Source: Pseudomonadota bacterium (lineage in GTDB: Bacteria; Pseudomonadota; Gammaproteobacteria; Burkholderiales; Rhodocyclaceae). Taken from it: a stretch of 13,470 nt of DNA. The position numbers and the translations under genes are program-made. Below the pieces are notes generated by a model. That model was not told where the DNA came from, made no database searches, and saw nothing but the letters and a program-made list of their open reading frames with translations. The stretch covers positions 1-13,470 of the forward strand of contig WRJU01000226.1 of NCBI GenBank assembly GCA_009778425.1. Reading direction: 5' to 3'. Below, in pieces: positions 13,010 to 13,470 of the stretch (position 1 is its first letter; every line of letters starts with the position of its first letter).

Positions 13010-13470
13010 ATGAAGTTGCAGGCAAAATCCCCCCTGTCCAACAGCGCCGCCTTGCGCCAGCCTCCCTCCAGCCCAACCTGCTGGATATGGGCGGCAGTAC
13101 AGTGGCTTGGCGTTGGACTGGCGCATGCTGTAGTGCTTGCCGCCGTCCTGCAAGCATCGCAGCAGCCCCTCCGAACCGTGCCCAAAGTGATTCAGGCCGA
13201 CCTGATTGCGCCGATCCCCTTGCCCGCTGGTTTCTCCGAACACTCACCCTCGGAAGAACGGCTGGAGCCGCCCAAGCCAGCACCGAAACCTCCGCTGCCA
13301 AAAAAATCCAAGCCTCCAAAGAAAACATCGCAAAAGCCGCCCGAAAAAATCCCCGAAATGCCGAAACCGCTGCTGACCGCCGCACCCGTCAGTGAAGAGG
13401 CATCCGCTCCTTCATATGAAGTCGCGCAACCGCCTACCGATCCGTCCCAAAACATTCCTGCCGTAACAGG
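13010..13470 (+). CDS. tonB: TonB energy-transducing protein, N-terminal part (3' end outside window)
   Basis: From ATG 13010 the frame stays open to the window end (153 codons). One hydrophobic segment (about 24-48, CWIWAAVQWLGVGLAHAV) would anchor it in the inner membrane. Its His39 is in the place of the histidine of the TonB SxxxH motif, but the serine is replaced. The VIQADLIAPIPLP stretch and a long proline/lysine-rich spacer (about 85-120: PPKPAPKPPLPKKSKPPKK) are typical of TonB. The C-terminal domain that contacts receptors is outside the window. exbB/exbD may follow. A tonB in the same locus as a TonB-dependent receptor suggests a dedicated energiser. The upstream frame is in phase, so an N-terminal extension cannot be fully excluded, but a TGA separates them. 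Confidence 0.85.
   Translation, partial: MKLQAKSPLSNSAALRQPPSSPTCWIWAAVQWLGVGLAHAVVLAAVLQASQQPLRTVPKVIQADLIAPIPLPAGFSEHSPSEERLEPPKPAPKPPLPKKSKPPKKTSQKPPEKIPEMPKPLLTAAPVSEEASAPSYEVAQPPTDPSQNIPAVT

Noticed and set aside
1..13470. CRISPR arrays, tRNA or rRNA genes
   Set aside because: No regularly spaced direct repeats and no tRNA or rRNA-like segments were seen on reading both strands.

Overview
The window (about 13.5 kb, moderately GC-rich with AT-rich patches) looks like chromosomal DNA of a Gram-negative, facultatively anaerobic proteobacterium. A betaproteobacterium of the Rhodocyclales or Burkholderiales type is my best guess. The reasons are a TonB-dependent receptor and TonB, ModE-type molybdate regulation, a perfect FNR-type box, a periplasmic c-type cytochrome and CCCTCTCCC/GGGAGAGGG palindromic repeats. 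The species assignment is inference only.

Left third (1-3612), accessory and mosaic. The window opens inside a meso-diaminopimelate dehydrogenase gene (1-573). It is followed by a GC hairpin repeat and a minus-strand island (685-2053) of conjugation-type remnants: the C-terminal end of a TraN-like mating-pair protein, an intact TraT-like lipoprotein and a tiny exported peptide. Two oppositely oriented copies of one palindromic repeat bracket the island. Next come a 249-bp internally deleted IS5-family element with 18-bp terminal inverted repeats, a 26-bp near-perfect palindrome and a YhcG/DUF1016-type PDDEXK nuclease gene.

Right two thirds (3697-13470), a molybdenum-linked import locus. It starts with modE. 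Then comes an AT-rich regulatory region with a perfect FNR box, a -10-like TATAAA and a perfect CGATATAT-N8-ATATATCG ModE-type operator immediately before a TonB-dependent outer-membrane receptor gene. After a strong intrinsic terminator lies a tightly packed operon: a cytochrome c fused to a sulfite-oxidase-like domain that lacks the cofactor cysteine, a DUF2478 protein, and a three-gene type II (FecBCD/BtuFCD/MolABC-like) ABC importer. These are joined by 4-base GTGA/ATGA overlaps from DUF2478 onward, and an SAM methyltransferase follows. A TauE/SafE-family permease, a small gene fragment and the start of a tonB gene complete the window.

Interpretation (inference): the right part encodes an outer membrane-to-cytoplasm uptake route (receptor + TonB, binding protein, FecCD permease, ATPase). 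Its receptor promoter appears to be switched on anaerobically by an FNR-type activator and shut off by ModE when molybdate is plentiful. The cargo may be molybdate, tungstate or an organic molybdenum complex. TonB-driven outer-membrane uptake under ModE control, with a cytochrome/sulfite-oxidase-like fusion, a DUF2478 protein and a methyltransferase in the same locus, is the most interesting content here.
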